Below, in pieces: positions 55,455-63,303 of a stretch of 64,000 nucleotides of DNA. The stretch covers positions 2,746,501-2,810,500 of the forward strand of contig NZ_CP045434.1 of NCBI RefSeq assembly GCF_009363895.1. The letters run 5' to 3'. The position numbers and the translations under genes are program-made. This DNA is from Sphingomonas ginsengisoli An et al. 2013. GTDB lineage: Bacteria > Pseudomonadota > Alphaproteobacteria > Sphingomonadales > Sphingomonadaceae. The stretch's first letter is position 1, and the number at the start of each line of letters is the position of its first letter. The notes under the pieces were generated by a model. That model was not told the DNA's origin. It saw nothing but the letters and a program-made list of their open reading frames with translations, and made no database searches.

Positions 55455-57511
55455 CTTCGGACCGCACCTTTCCTTCGGTCTCATTCGAGACGGCTAAAAC
55501 AGGCGCTTCGTCAAAGGCTGACGAGTTTGGAATGCGCGTTATGCAACAGCGCGCTTATGCGAAACGCGGCGAGCAGTATTTACTAATCAAGTCGCCGCCA
55601 GCGTCGGGCAAGTCGCGTGCGTTGATGTTCATCGCTCTCGACAAGCTCCAGCATCAGGGGCTCAAGCAGGCGATTATCGTTGTTCCCGAAAAGTCGATAG
55701 GTGGGAGTTTCGCGGACGAGCCGCTGTCGCAACATGGGTTCTGGGCCGACTGGGAGGTAAAACCGCAGTGGAACCTATGCAATGCACCTTCGATCGACGA
55801 GCCAAGGGTTGCGAAGTCGAAGGTCAAGGCCGTCGGTGAGTTTCTGGCCAACGGCGATCAAGTGCTTGTCTGCACGCATGCCACATTTCGATTTGCGGTC
55901 GATGAGCTCGGCGTCGAAGCCTTCGACGATCGGCTGATCGCCATCGATGAGTTCCATCATGTGAGCTCTAACGACGACAATCGGCTGGGAATCCAACTCC
56001 GGCAGTTCATGGCCCGTGATAAGTCGCATCTGGTAGCCATGACCGGCAGCTACTTTCGCGGTGATGCGGAGCCGGTGCTTCTTCCTGACGACGAGGCGAA
56101 GTTCGAGACTGTCACTTACACCTACTACGAACAGTTGAACGGATACGAGCACCTCAAGTCGCTCGACATCGGCTACTTCTTCTACACCGGCCCCTACCTC
56201 GATGCGATCATGAAGGTGCTCGAACCGTCATTGAAGACGATCGTGCACATTCCGAATGTGAATGCGCGAGAGAGCACGAAGGACAAGATCCGCGAGGCCG
56301 AGGAGATCATGGACGGCCTCGGTAAGTGGAAGGGCACCGATCCAACTACGGGCTTTCAGCTGATCGAGACGGCGAACGGCAAGACGCTCAAGGTGGCCGA
56401 TCTCGTCGATGACGATCCCTCGAAGCGCGGCGGAGTTGTCGAGGCGCTCAAAGACCCCGCCCATCGCAACGATCGTGATCATGTAGACATCATCATTGCC
56501 TTGGGCATGGCGAAAGAAGGTTTCGACTGGATCTGGTGCGAGCACGCATTGACGGTCGGCTATCGTAGTAGCCTGACTGAGATCATCCAGATCATCGGCC
56601 GCGCCACCCGCGACGCCCCAGGCAAGGAGCGCGCACGCTTCACGAATCTCATTGCGGAGCCCGATGCTTCGGAAGCAGCGGTGGTAGACGCGATCAACGA
56701 CACGCTTAAGGCAATCGCCGCGAGCCTCCTGATGGAACAGGTGCTGGCGCCGCGCTTCAACTTCACGCCCAAGAATGCTGGTCCGTTGCCAGGCTATGAG
56801 TATGTCGGCGGCTATCAGGAAGGCGAAACTAATGTCGGCGTGAATGAAGAGCACGGTCTCTTCCATTTCGAGATCAAGGATCTCGTCGAGCCGAAGAGCG
56901 CCGAGGCCACTCGCATTTGCCGCGAGGACTTGAACGAGGTGATCACCGCCTTCGTCCAGGACAAAACGGCCCTCGAGAAGGGCATGTTCGATCCCGAAAC
57001 TGCGCCCGAAGAGCTTACTGTCATGCGGATGGGGAAGATCGTCCGCGAGCGCTATCCTGATCTCGACGAAGAGGATCAGGAGGCTATCCGTCAGCACGCA
57101 ATCGCGGCGCTCAACCTGACCCAGCAGGCGAAGAAACTCGCAGCCGGCGACGAAGCGGAAGGTGAGATCAAGGCGAACACGGCGCTGATCGATGGGGTGA
57201 AGAAGTTCGCGTTGAGCGTGACGGAGCTCGATATCGATTTGATCGACCGCATCAATCCCTTCGAGGCGGCCTACGCTATCCTGGCTAAGTCGATGAGCGA
57301 GGGGACGCTCAAACAGGTGGCGGAGACGATCGCTGCTCGAAAGGTCAGCCTCACGCTGGAGGAGGCTCGTGACCTGGCCAAGCGCGCATTGAAGTTCAAG
57401 CAAGAGCGCGGCCGCCTACCGGAGATCGCTTCACAGGATGCCTGGGAGCGGCGCATGGCGGAAGGCGTAGCCTTCCTTGCCCGCAAGGCAGCCGAGGCCG
57501 CGAATGGTTGA
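55451..57511 (+). CDS. SF2-family helicase, DEAD/DEAH-like
   Basis: Predicted 686 aa. Walker A PPASGKS (49-55), Walker B-type box DEFH (166-169), motif III AMTGSYF and motif VI QIIGRATRD (380-388). C-terminal half is helical without a recognised extra domain. It may load or translocate the restriction complex, or unwind target DNA. Coupled at both ends to its neighbours (ATGA with the methylase; 8-nt overlap with the GIY-YIG gene). Confidence 0.85.
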   Translation: MTSDRTFPSVSFETAKTGASSKADEFGMRVMQQRAYAKRGEQYLLIKSPPASGKSRALMFIALDKLQHQGLKQAIIVVPEKSIGGSFADEPLSQHGFWADWEVKPQWNLCNAPSIDEPRVAKSKVKAVGEFLANGDQVLVCTHATFRFAVDELGVEAFDDRLIAIDEFHHVSSNDDNRLGIQLRQFMARDKSHLVAMTGSYFRGDAEPVLLPDDEAKFETVTYTYYEQLNGYEHLKSLDIGYFFYTGPYLDAIMKVLEPSLKTIVHIPNVNARESTKDKIREAEEIMDGLGKWKGTDPTTGFQLIETANGKTLKVADLVDDDPSKRGGVVEALKDPAHRNDRDHVDIIIALGMAKEGFDWIWCEHALTVGYRSSLTEIIQIIGRATRDAPGKERARFTNLIAEPDASEAAVVDAINDTLKAIAASLLMEQVLAPRFNFTPKNAGPLPGYEYVGGYQEGETNVGVNEEHGLFHFEIKDLVEPKSAEATRICREDLNEVITAFVQDKTALEKGMFDPETAPEELTVMRMGKIVRERYPDLDEEDQEAIRQHAIAALNLTQQAKKLAAGDEAEGEIKANTALIDGVKKFALSVTELDIDLIDRINPFEAAYAILAKSMSEGTLKQVAETIAARKVSLTLEEARDLAKRALKFKQERGRLPEIASQDAWERRMAEGVAFLARKAAEAANG

Positions 57512-58691
57512 GCAGTCCGATCGAGACCTTCTCGCTGAGCTTGGCGTCGACTTTCAGACCAAAAGGGTTAGGGCTCGCACTCCGCGTGAGGAGCGGATCA
57601 TTGCCGGCTTCGAGGACATCATGCGCTTTCACGAAGAGCATGGTCGTGTTCCGCAGCATGGTGAGGACAAAGATACATTCGAGCGACTGTTTGCGATTCG
57701 TCTGGATCGACTGCGCGAGCAGGATGACTGTCGCGAGCTGCTCCAGGGCATAGACCGTTTTGGCCTTCTCGATGCGCCGGCCGATGGTCTAGTCCAAGAT
57801 CCCGACGCGCTCGACGACGAGGCGCTACTTGCAGAGCTCGGCGTCGAGATCGGAAGCGAAACAGACATACGCACGTTGAAGAATGTGTCTTCGCAAGCTG
57901 AGAGGCGCGCCTCGGAGGAGATCGCGTCACATACTCCATGCCGCGACTTCGAGACGTTCGAGCCGATGTTCGATGTTGTTCAAAGCCAACTCGTTAATGG
58001 CGAAAGAACTACGAGACCGTTCGGTAAGGATGCGAGCATTTCGAAGGGGGACTTCTTCATCCTCCGAGGACAGTTGGCTTACGTCGCTGAGATAGGTGAG
58101 ACTATCAAGGCACCCAACGGTCAGTTCGATGCGCGTTTGCGAGTGATCTACTCCAATGGAACGGAAAGCAACCTCTTGCGGTGGTCGCTGCAACGAGCGC
58201 TTTACAAAGATGATGCGGCTAGGCGCGTTTCAGAGCCTGCCGCAGGACCGCTGTTTGGCGAAGAGGCTGATAACGCCGACCATGAGAGCGGAACGATATA
58301 TGTGCTGCGAAGCAAGTCCGATCACCCTGCGATCGCTCCACACCGCGAGGTGCTGCACAAGATTGGCGTGACCGGAGGTGAGGTCAGCTCTCGCGTTGCC
58401 GGAGCTTCGCAGAGCCCGACTTTCCTTTTCGCGGATGTTGAGATCGTCGCGACCTATAAGCTCTTCAACATAAATCGTGCGAAGCTAGAACACCTCATTC
58501 ACAGGGTGTTCGCGGGGGCTCGACTACAGGCAAGATTTACTGATCGATTTGGTGCGCCGGTCGAGGCTAAGGAATGGTTCTTCGTCCCGCTGAACGTCAT
58601 AGACGAGGCTGTCGGAAGGATACGCGATCAGACGATCACTCGTTATCGGTATGACCCCTCAACCGCGAAGCTGTCGCCCTCAGACGAGTAG
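57504..58691 (+). CDS. GIY-YIG family nuclease with long N-terminal region
   Basis: Predicted 395 aa from the ATG at 57504. The N-terminal 260 residues are unassigned. The C-terminal domain fits T5orf172/Mug113-type GIY-YIG nucleases: GTIYVL (263-268), KIGVTGG with YIG changed to KIG (286-292), R297, and E329 in KLEHLIHRVF, the usual order of catalytic residues. Probably the cutting subunit of the three-gene operon. Its 3' end overlaps the serine recombinase gene by 49 nt. Confidence 0.75.
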   Translation: MVEQSDRDLLAELGVDFQTKRVRARTPREERIIAGFEDIMRFHEEHGRVPQHGEDKDTFERLFAIRLDRLREQDDCRELLQGIDRFGLLDAPADGLVQDPDALDDEALLAELGVEIGSETDIRTLKNVSSQAERRASEEIASHTPCRDFETFEPMFDVVQSQLVNGERTTRPFGKDASISKGDFFILRGQLAYVAEIGETIKAPNGQFDARLRVIYSNGTESNLLRWSLQRALYKDDAARRVSEPAAGPLFGEEADNADHESGTIYVLRSKSDHPAIAPHREVLHKIGVTGGEVSSRVAGASQSPTFLFADVEIVATYKLFNINRAKLEHLIHRVFAGARLQARFTDRFGAPVEAKEWFFVPLNVIDEAVGRIRDQTITRYRYDPSTAKLSPSDE

Positions 58692-59392
58692 CGCTTTGTG
58701 ACTGTTGTTGATGTCTCCGCCCCCGACAACCGCATGACAGTTCTCACCTGAGCCGCGCTCCAGGCGCCACCGCGTGGCGCAACGATACCGCGTTCGTTCA
58801 ACGCTGTTGCTATCGCTCGCAGGCTAATAGCACCTCGGGCCTGAACCTGCTTTACCTGCGCCATGACCTTCTCGGCGCGCTTTCGGGAAGTCTCGGATCT
58901 TGCGGTTGCACTAGCAGCTGGTCCCTTGAGCAGGTCGGGCATATTCCCGCGAGAGCCACCTAACTTAATCCCGCGTGCCTTCGCTGCAGCCAGTGCTTCT
59001 TTGGTCCGCTTAGAAATGGCCTTGCGCTCCGCTTGCGCGACCGCCGCCATGATATGGATAGTCAGCTCATTGGCCTCAGGCATGTCGACGGCGAGGAAAC
59101 GAGTGCTGCGGTCTTGAAGCGTAGCCAGGAACGCTACGTTGCGACTCAGCCTATCGAGCTTCGCGACAATCAATGTCGCACCGGTGAGCTCGCAGTGGGC
59201 GAGTGCACTTTCCAGCTCAGGTCGCCGATCGATCTTGCCTGATTCGACTTCAACGAACTCACCGATGAGTTCCCAATCTGACGAGCACAAGAACTCTTGC
59301 ACGGCCCGCCGTTGAGCCTCCAATCCCAAGCCGCTCTTCCCCTGCTTGGCGGTGCTCACACGGTAGTAGGTCACTGCCTTCTTCGTTTTCAT
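58643..59392 (-). CDS. Serine recombinase (resolvase/invertase family)
   Basis: Predicted 249 aa from the ATG at 59392 (MKTKKAVTYYRVSTAKQGKS), with Ser13 as nucleophile. Arg and Glu of the family follow in KLDRLSRNVAFLATLQDRST and AEANELTIHIMAAVAQAERK-like sequence (VDMPEANELTIHIMAAVAQA). C-terminal HTH: SLRAIATALNERGIVAPRGG. Convergent with the GIY-YIG gene. A GCAACGGTCGTTGC palindrome lies upstream at 59410-59423, a possible recombination or operator site. Confidence 0.88.
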   Translation of the reverse strand: MKTKKAVTYYRVSTAKQGKSGLGLEAQRRAVQEFLCSSDWELIGEFVEVESGKIDRRPELESALAHCELTGATLIVAKLDRLSRNVAFLATLQDRSTRFLAVDMPEANELTIHIMAAVAQAERKAISKRTKEALAAAKARGIKLGGSRGNMPDLLKGPAASATARSETSRKRAEKVMAQVKQVQARGAISLRAIATALNERGIVAPRGGAWSAAQVRTVMRLSGAETSTTVTKRYSSEGDSFAVEGSYR

Positions 59393-59409
59393 CTGCTGTT
59401 CCATCAGTA

Positions 59410-59423
59410 GCAACGGTCGTTGC
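59410..59423. promoter_or_regulatory. Palindrome upstream of serine recombinase
   Basis: GCAACG/CGTTGC arms of 6 bp with a GT centre, 18 nt before the recombinase start codon. Could be a res-type site or an operator; no second copy seen nearby. Confidence 0.35.
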
Positions 59424-59601
59424 GACTAGTGAAACGCCCCAAAGGAGAAGCCAAGGAAGAGAATCGCAGCGCACGCAGAAATAGGTGCCCTTCTCACGCG
59501 GGAAGATCAGTCAAGAGGAAGTCCTAGAATCACCAAGCGCAGATCACCCGGATGGCGCCTATTTGTGGTGACTTCGGTGCCTTATCCCATCCACAGGCAC
59601 A

Positions 59602-61200
59602 TCAGGCAAAAGCACCTGCCGTGACCTTAGGCCGCAGCTTAGGAAAGCGTGCGCTGAATGACTCCACCATTATCTCGCACGACCGTTCCGTAAGACTTTC
59701 AAAGCCATCTTCGTCAAACTGAAGTAAGACAGCATCGTGCACCGGCAGGAGGATCGCGTCCATTCCAACAGCGTCACTGATCTTCAGAAGGGCTTCTTTG
59801 AAAATAAGAGATGCAGTGGCCTGAACTGGCTGATTCAAAGCCCATCTTTTTTCTTTGGACGTCAAATCTCCATCAGTGACCCGGTAACGTTTGTTGCCTA
59901 CGAGACTACCAACGGAGCCCTCGCTTCGGAGCTTCGACTGCTGATCACTTTTGAACCGCTCTAAGGCTGGGAAGCGCGCGAAAAACGCCGAGATTTGTTG
60001 CGCATAAGCCTCCCGCAAAGATGATTCTTCGTTCTTGCCAGCAAGCAGCAGCGAGATCCGCTCGGGAGTCATTCCGTAGGAGAAAGCAAGAAACACGCGC
60101 TTCGCAACGGAGCGCATTTCCGAGGAGCCAAAGAGCTGCATTGCAAGAGCGGTGTAAAGGTCGCCTTCGTTGTAGGCGGCGATCAGGTCGTCATCGTCAA
60201 CGAGACCAGCGAGCACGCCCGGTTCAAACTGAGCGTAATCGAGATAGATCAGCCTCTTCCGCGGTTCCGCGACAATGAGTGAGCGATAAGCGCGTCGTAA
60301 CTGCTGCAGATAAGGGTCAGACACCAAGATCCGCCCGCTGACGGTGCCTAGAATGCTGAAGAATGGATGCAACCGATCGTCAGCACCTACAGCTCGGCGA
60401 ACGACCGCCTCGTCTCTCGCGGCTTTAACCATAGTGAGGAATGCACCGGCAAACATCGACACAGTGGATGCAATCTCGAATGCGTCCTGCAGCCGCCCAC
60501 CAGGCTCGACATCAGATAGATGGGAAACATCGGTGTTTCTGAGGTGCTCTTGAATGTTCCAAAAGTTTAGCCCCGTAGGGCTCATCTTCAGCGTTTCTGC
60601 GACAACCCGGTAAGCAGAATACTTCTCCTCCGAAAGCGAGGTAAGAAGAGCCGTGGCGCCCGTAGAATCCACCGGCACTCCTCGGAACTGCCGATGTGAG
60701 AAGATCTTCTGTAAAGGCCATTCCACTAGAAAAAGGCGCTCCAACTCGTCGCGACCAAGATGCTTTGCGAGGTCTATCCATAAACGGGAGAGTGCGTCGG
60801 CGGCCAAGCTTAGGAGCGCCGAGAGTTCTTCAGTGTCCGGACGCTCGTGTCTGGCCTGCACGACCGATTGAAAAAGCTTCGCCTGCTCGGTGTCTCGGAA
60901 GTGCCTACTAAGTGCACGCCAAAGGTTCCAACGCTTCTCGCCTCCCTCGTCTCGTGGGAGACCAACCTTGAGCCTGAGGGCTTCGCCTATGTCGACGAGT
61001 CCGGTAGGAGGCGATTGGTTAAGCCTTCGAAGATCATCGATAAGGGCAGGAACGTCGTAGGTGAGTATCGGCCCCCGCACTGAGCCCAGCTCAGATGCTG
61101 ACAGGAAGCGCACTTCACCCTCTGCCGTTTTCAGACAGAAGCGTGACGCCTGCACCGCGAAGGGATCGGGCACATACGTGAGGACAGTGAGGTCAATCAT
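59602..61200 (-). CDS. Family A DNA polymerase domain protein
   Basis: Predicted 532 aa from the ATG at 61200 (AGGGA 5 nt upstream). The C-terminal 360 residues are a PolA-type polymerase: motif A DYAQFEPGVL (D321), motif B AKRVFLAFSYG (K367, Y375), motif C PVHDAVLLQF (H488-D489), and the template/primer loop GTVSGRILVSDPYLQQL. The N-terminal part resembles a degenerate 3'-5' exonuclease (LTYDVPALIDDL, GLVDIGEAL). There is no 5' nuclease. It overlaps the reverse transcriptase by 8 nt. It is not a normal Pol I, and is likely a partner polymerase of the RT. Confidence 0.85.
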   Translation of the reverse strand: MIDLTVLTYVPDPFAVQASRFCLKTAEGEVRFLSASELGSVRGPILTYDVPALIDDLRRLNQSPPTGLVDIGEALRLKVGLPRDEGGEKRWNLWRALSRHFRDTEQAKLFQSVVQARHERPDTEELSALLSLAADALSRLWIDLAKHLGRDELERLFLVEWPLQKIFSHRQFRGVPVDSTGATALLTSLSEEKYSAYRVVAETLKMSPTGLNFWNIQEHLRNTDVSHLSDVEPGGRLQDAFEIASTVSMFAGAFLTMVKAARDEAVVRRAVGADDRLHPFFSILGTVSGRILVSDPYLQQLRRAYRSLIVAEPRKRLIYLDYAQFEPGVLAGLVDDDDLIAAYNEGDLYTALAMQLFGSSEMRSVAKRVFLAFSYGMTPERISLLLAGKNEESSLREAYAQQISAFFARFPALERFKSDQQSKLRSEGSVGSLVGNKRYRVTDGDLTSKEKRWALNQPVQATASLIFKEALLKISDAVGMDAILLPVHDAVLLQFDEDGFESLTERSCEIMVESFSARFPKLRPKVTAGAFA

Positions 61201-62824
61201 AGTCCCTATCCACATCTATTATGCGCGTGATCGACCTGGGTTCAGGAGGCGCCATATACCGTCCTGCGCGGCCCAAGCCTCGATAGACATTCCTTAGGTC
61301 ATCTCTGAGATGGGGCTGAACATGCTCTTCGATGTGCGGCCTAAAATGAAGCTCTTGAACAGCGATCAGTGCAGCTCGCTGTCCGATGAAAGAGTCTAAA
61401 CTCCGGAAACGTTGAGCTATCAACGCGCGCTGCTGATCGTTCCCGAATGCTCCGAGATATAAGGTCGCCCCGCAGCGTGTGGCGTTGTCCGGCTGCTCCT
61501 GCACGACCGTCGCCGCGTAAGCCAGAAGCTCCTCGGTTCTGTGTTCCTTCTGCACGAGCAACTGCCAGAGGCGATAGTTTTGCCAAGTGTAAAAGTTTCG
61601 CCGATCGTCCTGAAGCAGAGCGGCCACTTGGTTGAGGTCGTCCGCGCTCGTTGGGACCGCCCTGATGTATCGCGCTAACTCATCAGTAGCTGCGGGATGC
61701 GCCGTGAGAGCTTCGATGACCAGCGGAGTTATAGCTGCAAAATATGGCGGAGGAACCGCGAACTCTGGACTACTGGCAAGGGTTTCTAGTCGCCGAATAC
61801 AGTAGCGGAACGTGCGACTGCCGACCTCCCCCGCTCTGAGCTTCCTTTGAGTGAGTTCACTTAGCAAAGGGAATGAACGGCTGATTGATCTTAGTGATCT
61901 AGTCTGCCAAATCGCATCAATCTGTTGAAGTTCACCCTGACCGGCATCCAGGCATTCAGCAATCTGCGTTACTTCATGTGAGTTCGGCATCGTTGTCTTG
62001 CCGGAGTTTACCGACAGGCCGCGACTACGAAGATGGAGACTTAGCTGCTTCAAGGCTTGTCTCGCTGTGAAGCGATCGCCGCAAGCGATCTTAATATCAT
62101 CCATATAGCGAAAGTATTGGTAGCCGGACTCGATCATCGCTCGGTCGACCGGGAGCATGTAAACGTTAGCCAGGAAAGACGAGGCGTCCCGGTTTTGTGG
62201 CAAACCGCAGCGTTCAGAGAAACACCACTCGGTCAGACACTCGAACAGGGCTGCAATGTGAGCGCGAATGTGTCCCTTTTCGACGGGCGAAGCGGCAAGC
62301 TCCGGTATGAGCCCCTCTAAAGTTTGACGTAGAATGTTAAGATCGATGTTCTCGAAATAGTTGGTCAAGTCGGTTGAGAGGAGCACCGACCCCTCAACGA
62401 GAGTGTTCCGAACCATGCCGGTGAAGTCCTGCCACGCAGGCACGGGCCGCCGAAACAGATAGCGATCAGCCGCAGAGCCGGAAGCTGCTCGATGGCTGAA
62501 AACATTCCACGGCATCAGCGGATCATAAAAGGGCACCAGATACGAGGTGAGAGCGTGATAGAGAGCTCGATCGGCCAAACCTGTCTCTAGACCGTAGCGA
62601 AGAGTGAAGTTGCCTTTCGGGATGTTAAGTATGGTGCGACGACCCGCTCGAAAGGCGCCATCGTTCCGTTGAAAGTTGTCTGCAATGATCTGCTCTACGT
62701 GACCCCGGTCGAAGAGATCCTCGAATCTGAGAGGGTCCGGAAACCAGTCGTCGGCCAGGTCCCTCCGCAGCTGACGCAACACCTTGGCTTCGTCAAACTG
62801 GATGGGGCCCAGGTCGATGGACAA
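61193..62824 (-). CDS. Reverse transcriptase, UG/Abi-like
   Basis: Predicted 543 aa from a TTG at 62824, chosen because GGGAG lies 5 nt upstream; an upstream TTG at 62848 has no binding site. RT landmarks: NIPKGNFTLRYGLETGLADR (residues about 67-86), motif A LSTDLTNYFENID (Asp152), GLPQNRDASSF (207-217), and YMDD (240-243). The C-terminal 250 residues are all helical (HEAT-like), the layout described for class 1 UG/Abi reverse transcriptases. No maturase domain X or intron sequences. Coupled to the PolA-like gene. Confidence 0.88.
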   Translation of the reverse strand: MSIDLGPIQFDEAKVLRQLRRDLADDWFPDPLRFEDLFDRGHVEQIIADNFQRNDGAFRAGRRTILNIPKGNFTLRYGLETGLADRALYHALTSYLVPFYDPLMPWNVFSHRAASGSAADRYLFRRPVPAWQDFTGMVRNTLVEGSVLLSTDLTNYFENIDLNILRQTLEGLIPELAASPVEKGHIRAHIAALFECLTEWCFSERCGLPQNRDASSFLANVYMLPVDRAMIESGYQYFRYMDDIKIACGDRFTARQALKQLSLHLRSRGLSVNSGKTTMPNSHEVTQIAECLDAGQGELQQIDAIWQTRSLRSISRSFPLLSELTQRKLRAGEVGSRTFRYCIRRLETLASSPEFAVPPPYFAAITPLVIEALTAHPAATDELARYIRAVPTSADDLNQVAALLQDDRRNFYTWQNYRLWQLLVQKEHRTEELLAYAATVVQEQPDNATRCGATLYLGAFGNDQQRALIAQRFRSLDSFIGQRAALIAVQELHFRPHIEEHVQPHLRDDLRNVYRGLGRAGRYMAPPEPRSITRIIDVDRDYD

Positions 62825-62835
62825 GCTAACTCCCG

Positions 62836-62871
62836 CTAGCCGACGCAAAAAGCGTGGGCCTATCCGGCTAG
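62836..62871 (-). promoter_or_regulatory. Hairpin directly before the reverse transcriptase RBS
   Basis: CTAGCCG/CGGCTAG arms (62836-62842, 62865-62871) with inner arms ACGC/GCGT around a 5-base homopolymer loop. On the minus strand it ends immediately before GGGAG and the TTG start. Could control translation or mark the 3' end of an upstream RNA. Confidence 0.5.
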
Positions 62872-63083
62872 GTAAATGTGGTCAGAATGCGAACCTAGTC
62901 CAGAACTAATCCATGTTTCTACGGAAAGTTCGATGCGCGTCTCATCATGATGCATCCATGACGCATGGAAGCGCCGCAACTGGCTTGCAAACCGCGGGAA
63001 TCAGCGGAACACAGCCAAACGCAAAGGTTGTGACCTTTCATGCTCAATAGCCGGCATAACTGACTGAAAAGACCGAGAAAAGC
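62872..63083. other. Noncoding stretch between tRNA-Gln and the RT hairpin
   Basis: About 210 bases without a convincing ORF. It holds the palindrome CATCATGATG (62943-62952) and the inverted repeat TCCATG/CATGGA with a 3-nt spacer (62955-62969). Other RT systems carry a noncoding RNA upstream of the RT, so this is the place to look. Confidence 0.45.
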
Positions 63084-63132
63084 TGGATGCCCGACGTGGA
63101 TTCGAACCACGATTGACGGAGTCAGAGTCCGT
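63084..63132. repeat. attR: 49-bp direct repeat inside tRNA-Gln
   Basis: Perfect 49-base match to 48168-48216. It coincides with the 3' part of the tRNA gene. Recombination between the two copies would excise a 14,916-bp circle. Confidence 0.95.
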
Positions 63133-63157
63133 AGTCTTACCATTAGACGATCGGGCA
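63084..63157 (-). tRNA. tRNA-Gln (anticodon CTG)
   Basis: TGCCCGA acceptor (63151-63157) pairs with TCGGGCA (63088-63094), the discriminator is T and CCA is encoded. The D arm is GTCT...AGAC, the anticodon stem ACGGA/TCCGT encloses CTCTGAC, giving anticodon CTG, and the T arm is GTGGTTCGAATCCAC. This is the intact copy at the right border of the island, its 3' part supplied by the element. Confidence 0.93.
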
Positions 63158-63183
63158 GCGCGCTCGCTTGCGGTGCGGGCGCT

Positions 63184-63212
63184 CACCTAGGTCCGGGCCG
63201 AGTGGCTGTCAA
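63184..63212 (-). promoter_or_regulatory. Possible promoter of tRNA-Gln
   Basis: TTGACA (63207-63212) and TAGGTG (63184-63189) on the minus strand with a 17-nt spacer. The -10 is poor. Confidence 0.35.
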
Positions 63213-63303
63213 CTTGCGGTCGGCGCCGACTTGAGCCTACAACGGTGGCAAGTCAGCCGGTTACCGCAAGGCAGCGCGGCGCAGGAAAGAAGACAGGTCA
63301 CCG

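Larger units (their letters stand above)
48168..63132. mobile_element. Integrated genomic island at tRNA-Gln, about 14.9 kb
   Basis: Bounded by 49-bp direct repeats of the tRNA-Gln 3' end at 48168-48216 and 63084-63132. A tyrosine integrase lies just inside the left border. The base composition drops relative to both flanks. Cargo: an integrase operon, an AlpA-like/HUH pair, tandem small paralogues, an HTH gene, a methylase-helicase-GIY-YIG operon, a serine recombinase and a reverse transcriptase-PolA pair. It has no capsid, tail, terminase, relaxase or secretion genes, so it is not recognisable as a complete prophage or conjugative element. Confidence 0.93.

Noticed and set aside
52662..58691. 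DISARM system
   Set aside because: The helicase lacks a DUF1998 region and there is no DUF1998 protein or PLD nuclease; the methylase is MmeI-like.
59602..61200. PolA-like gene as the host DNA polymerase I
   Set aside because: It lacks the 5' nuclease, has a degenerate exonuclease part and is embedded in the island coupled to an RT.
61193..62824. RT as part of a group II intron
   Set aside because: No maturase domain, no HNH, no intron 5' or 3' ends; C-terminus is helical and a second polymerase follows.
48168..63132. Prophage or conjugative element
   Set aside because: No capsid, portal, terminase, tail, lysis, relaxase or type IV secretion genes are present.
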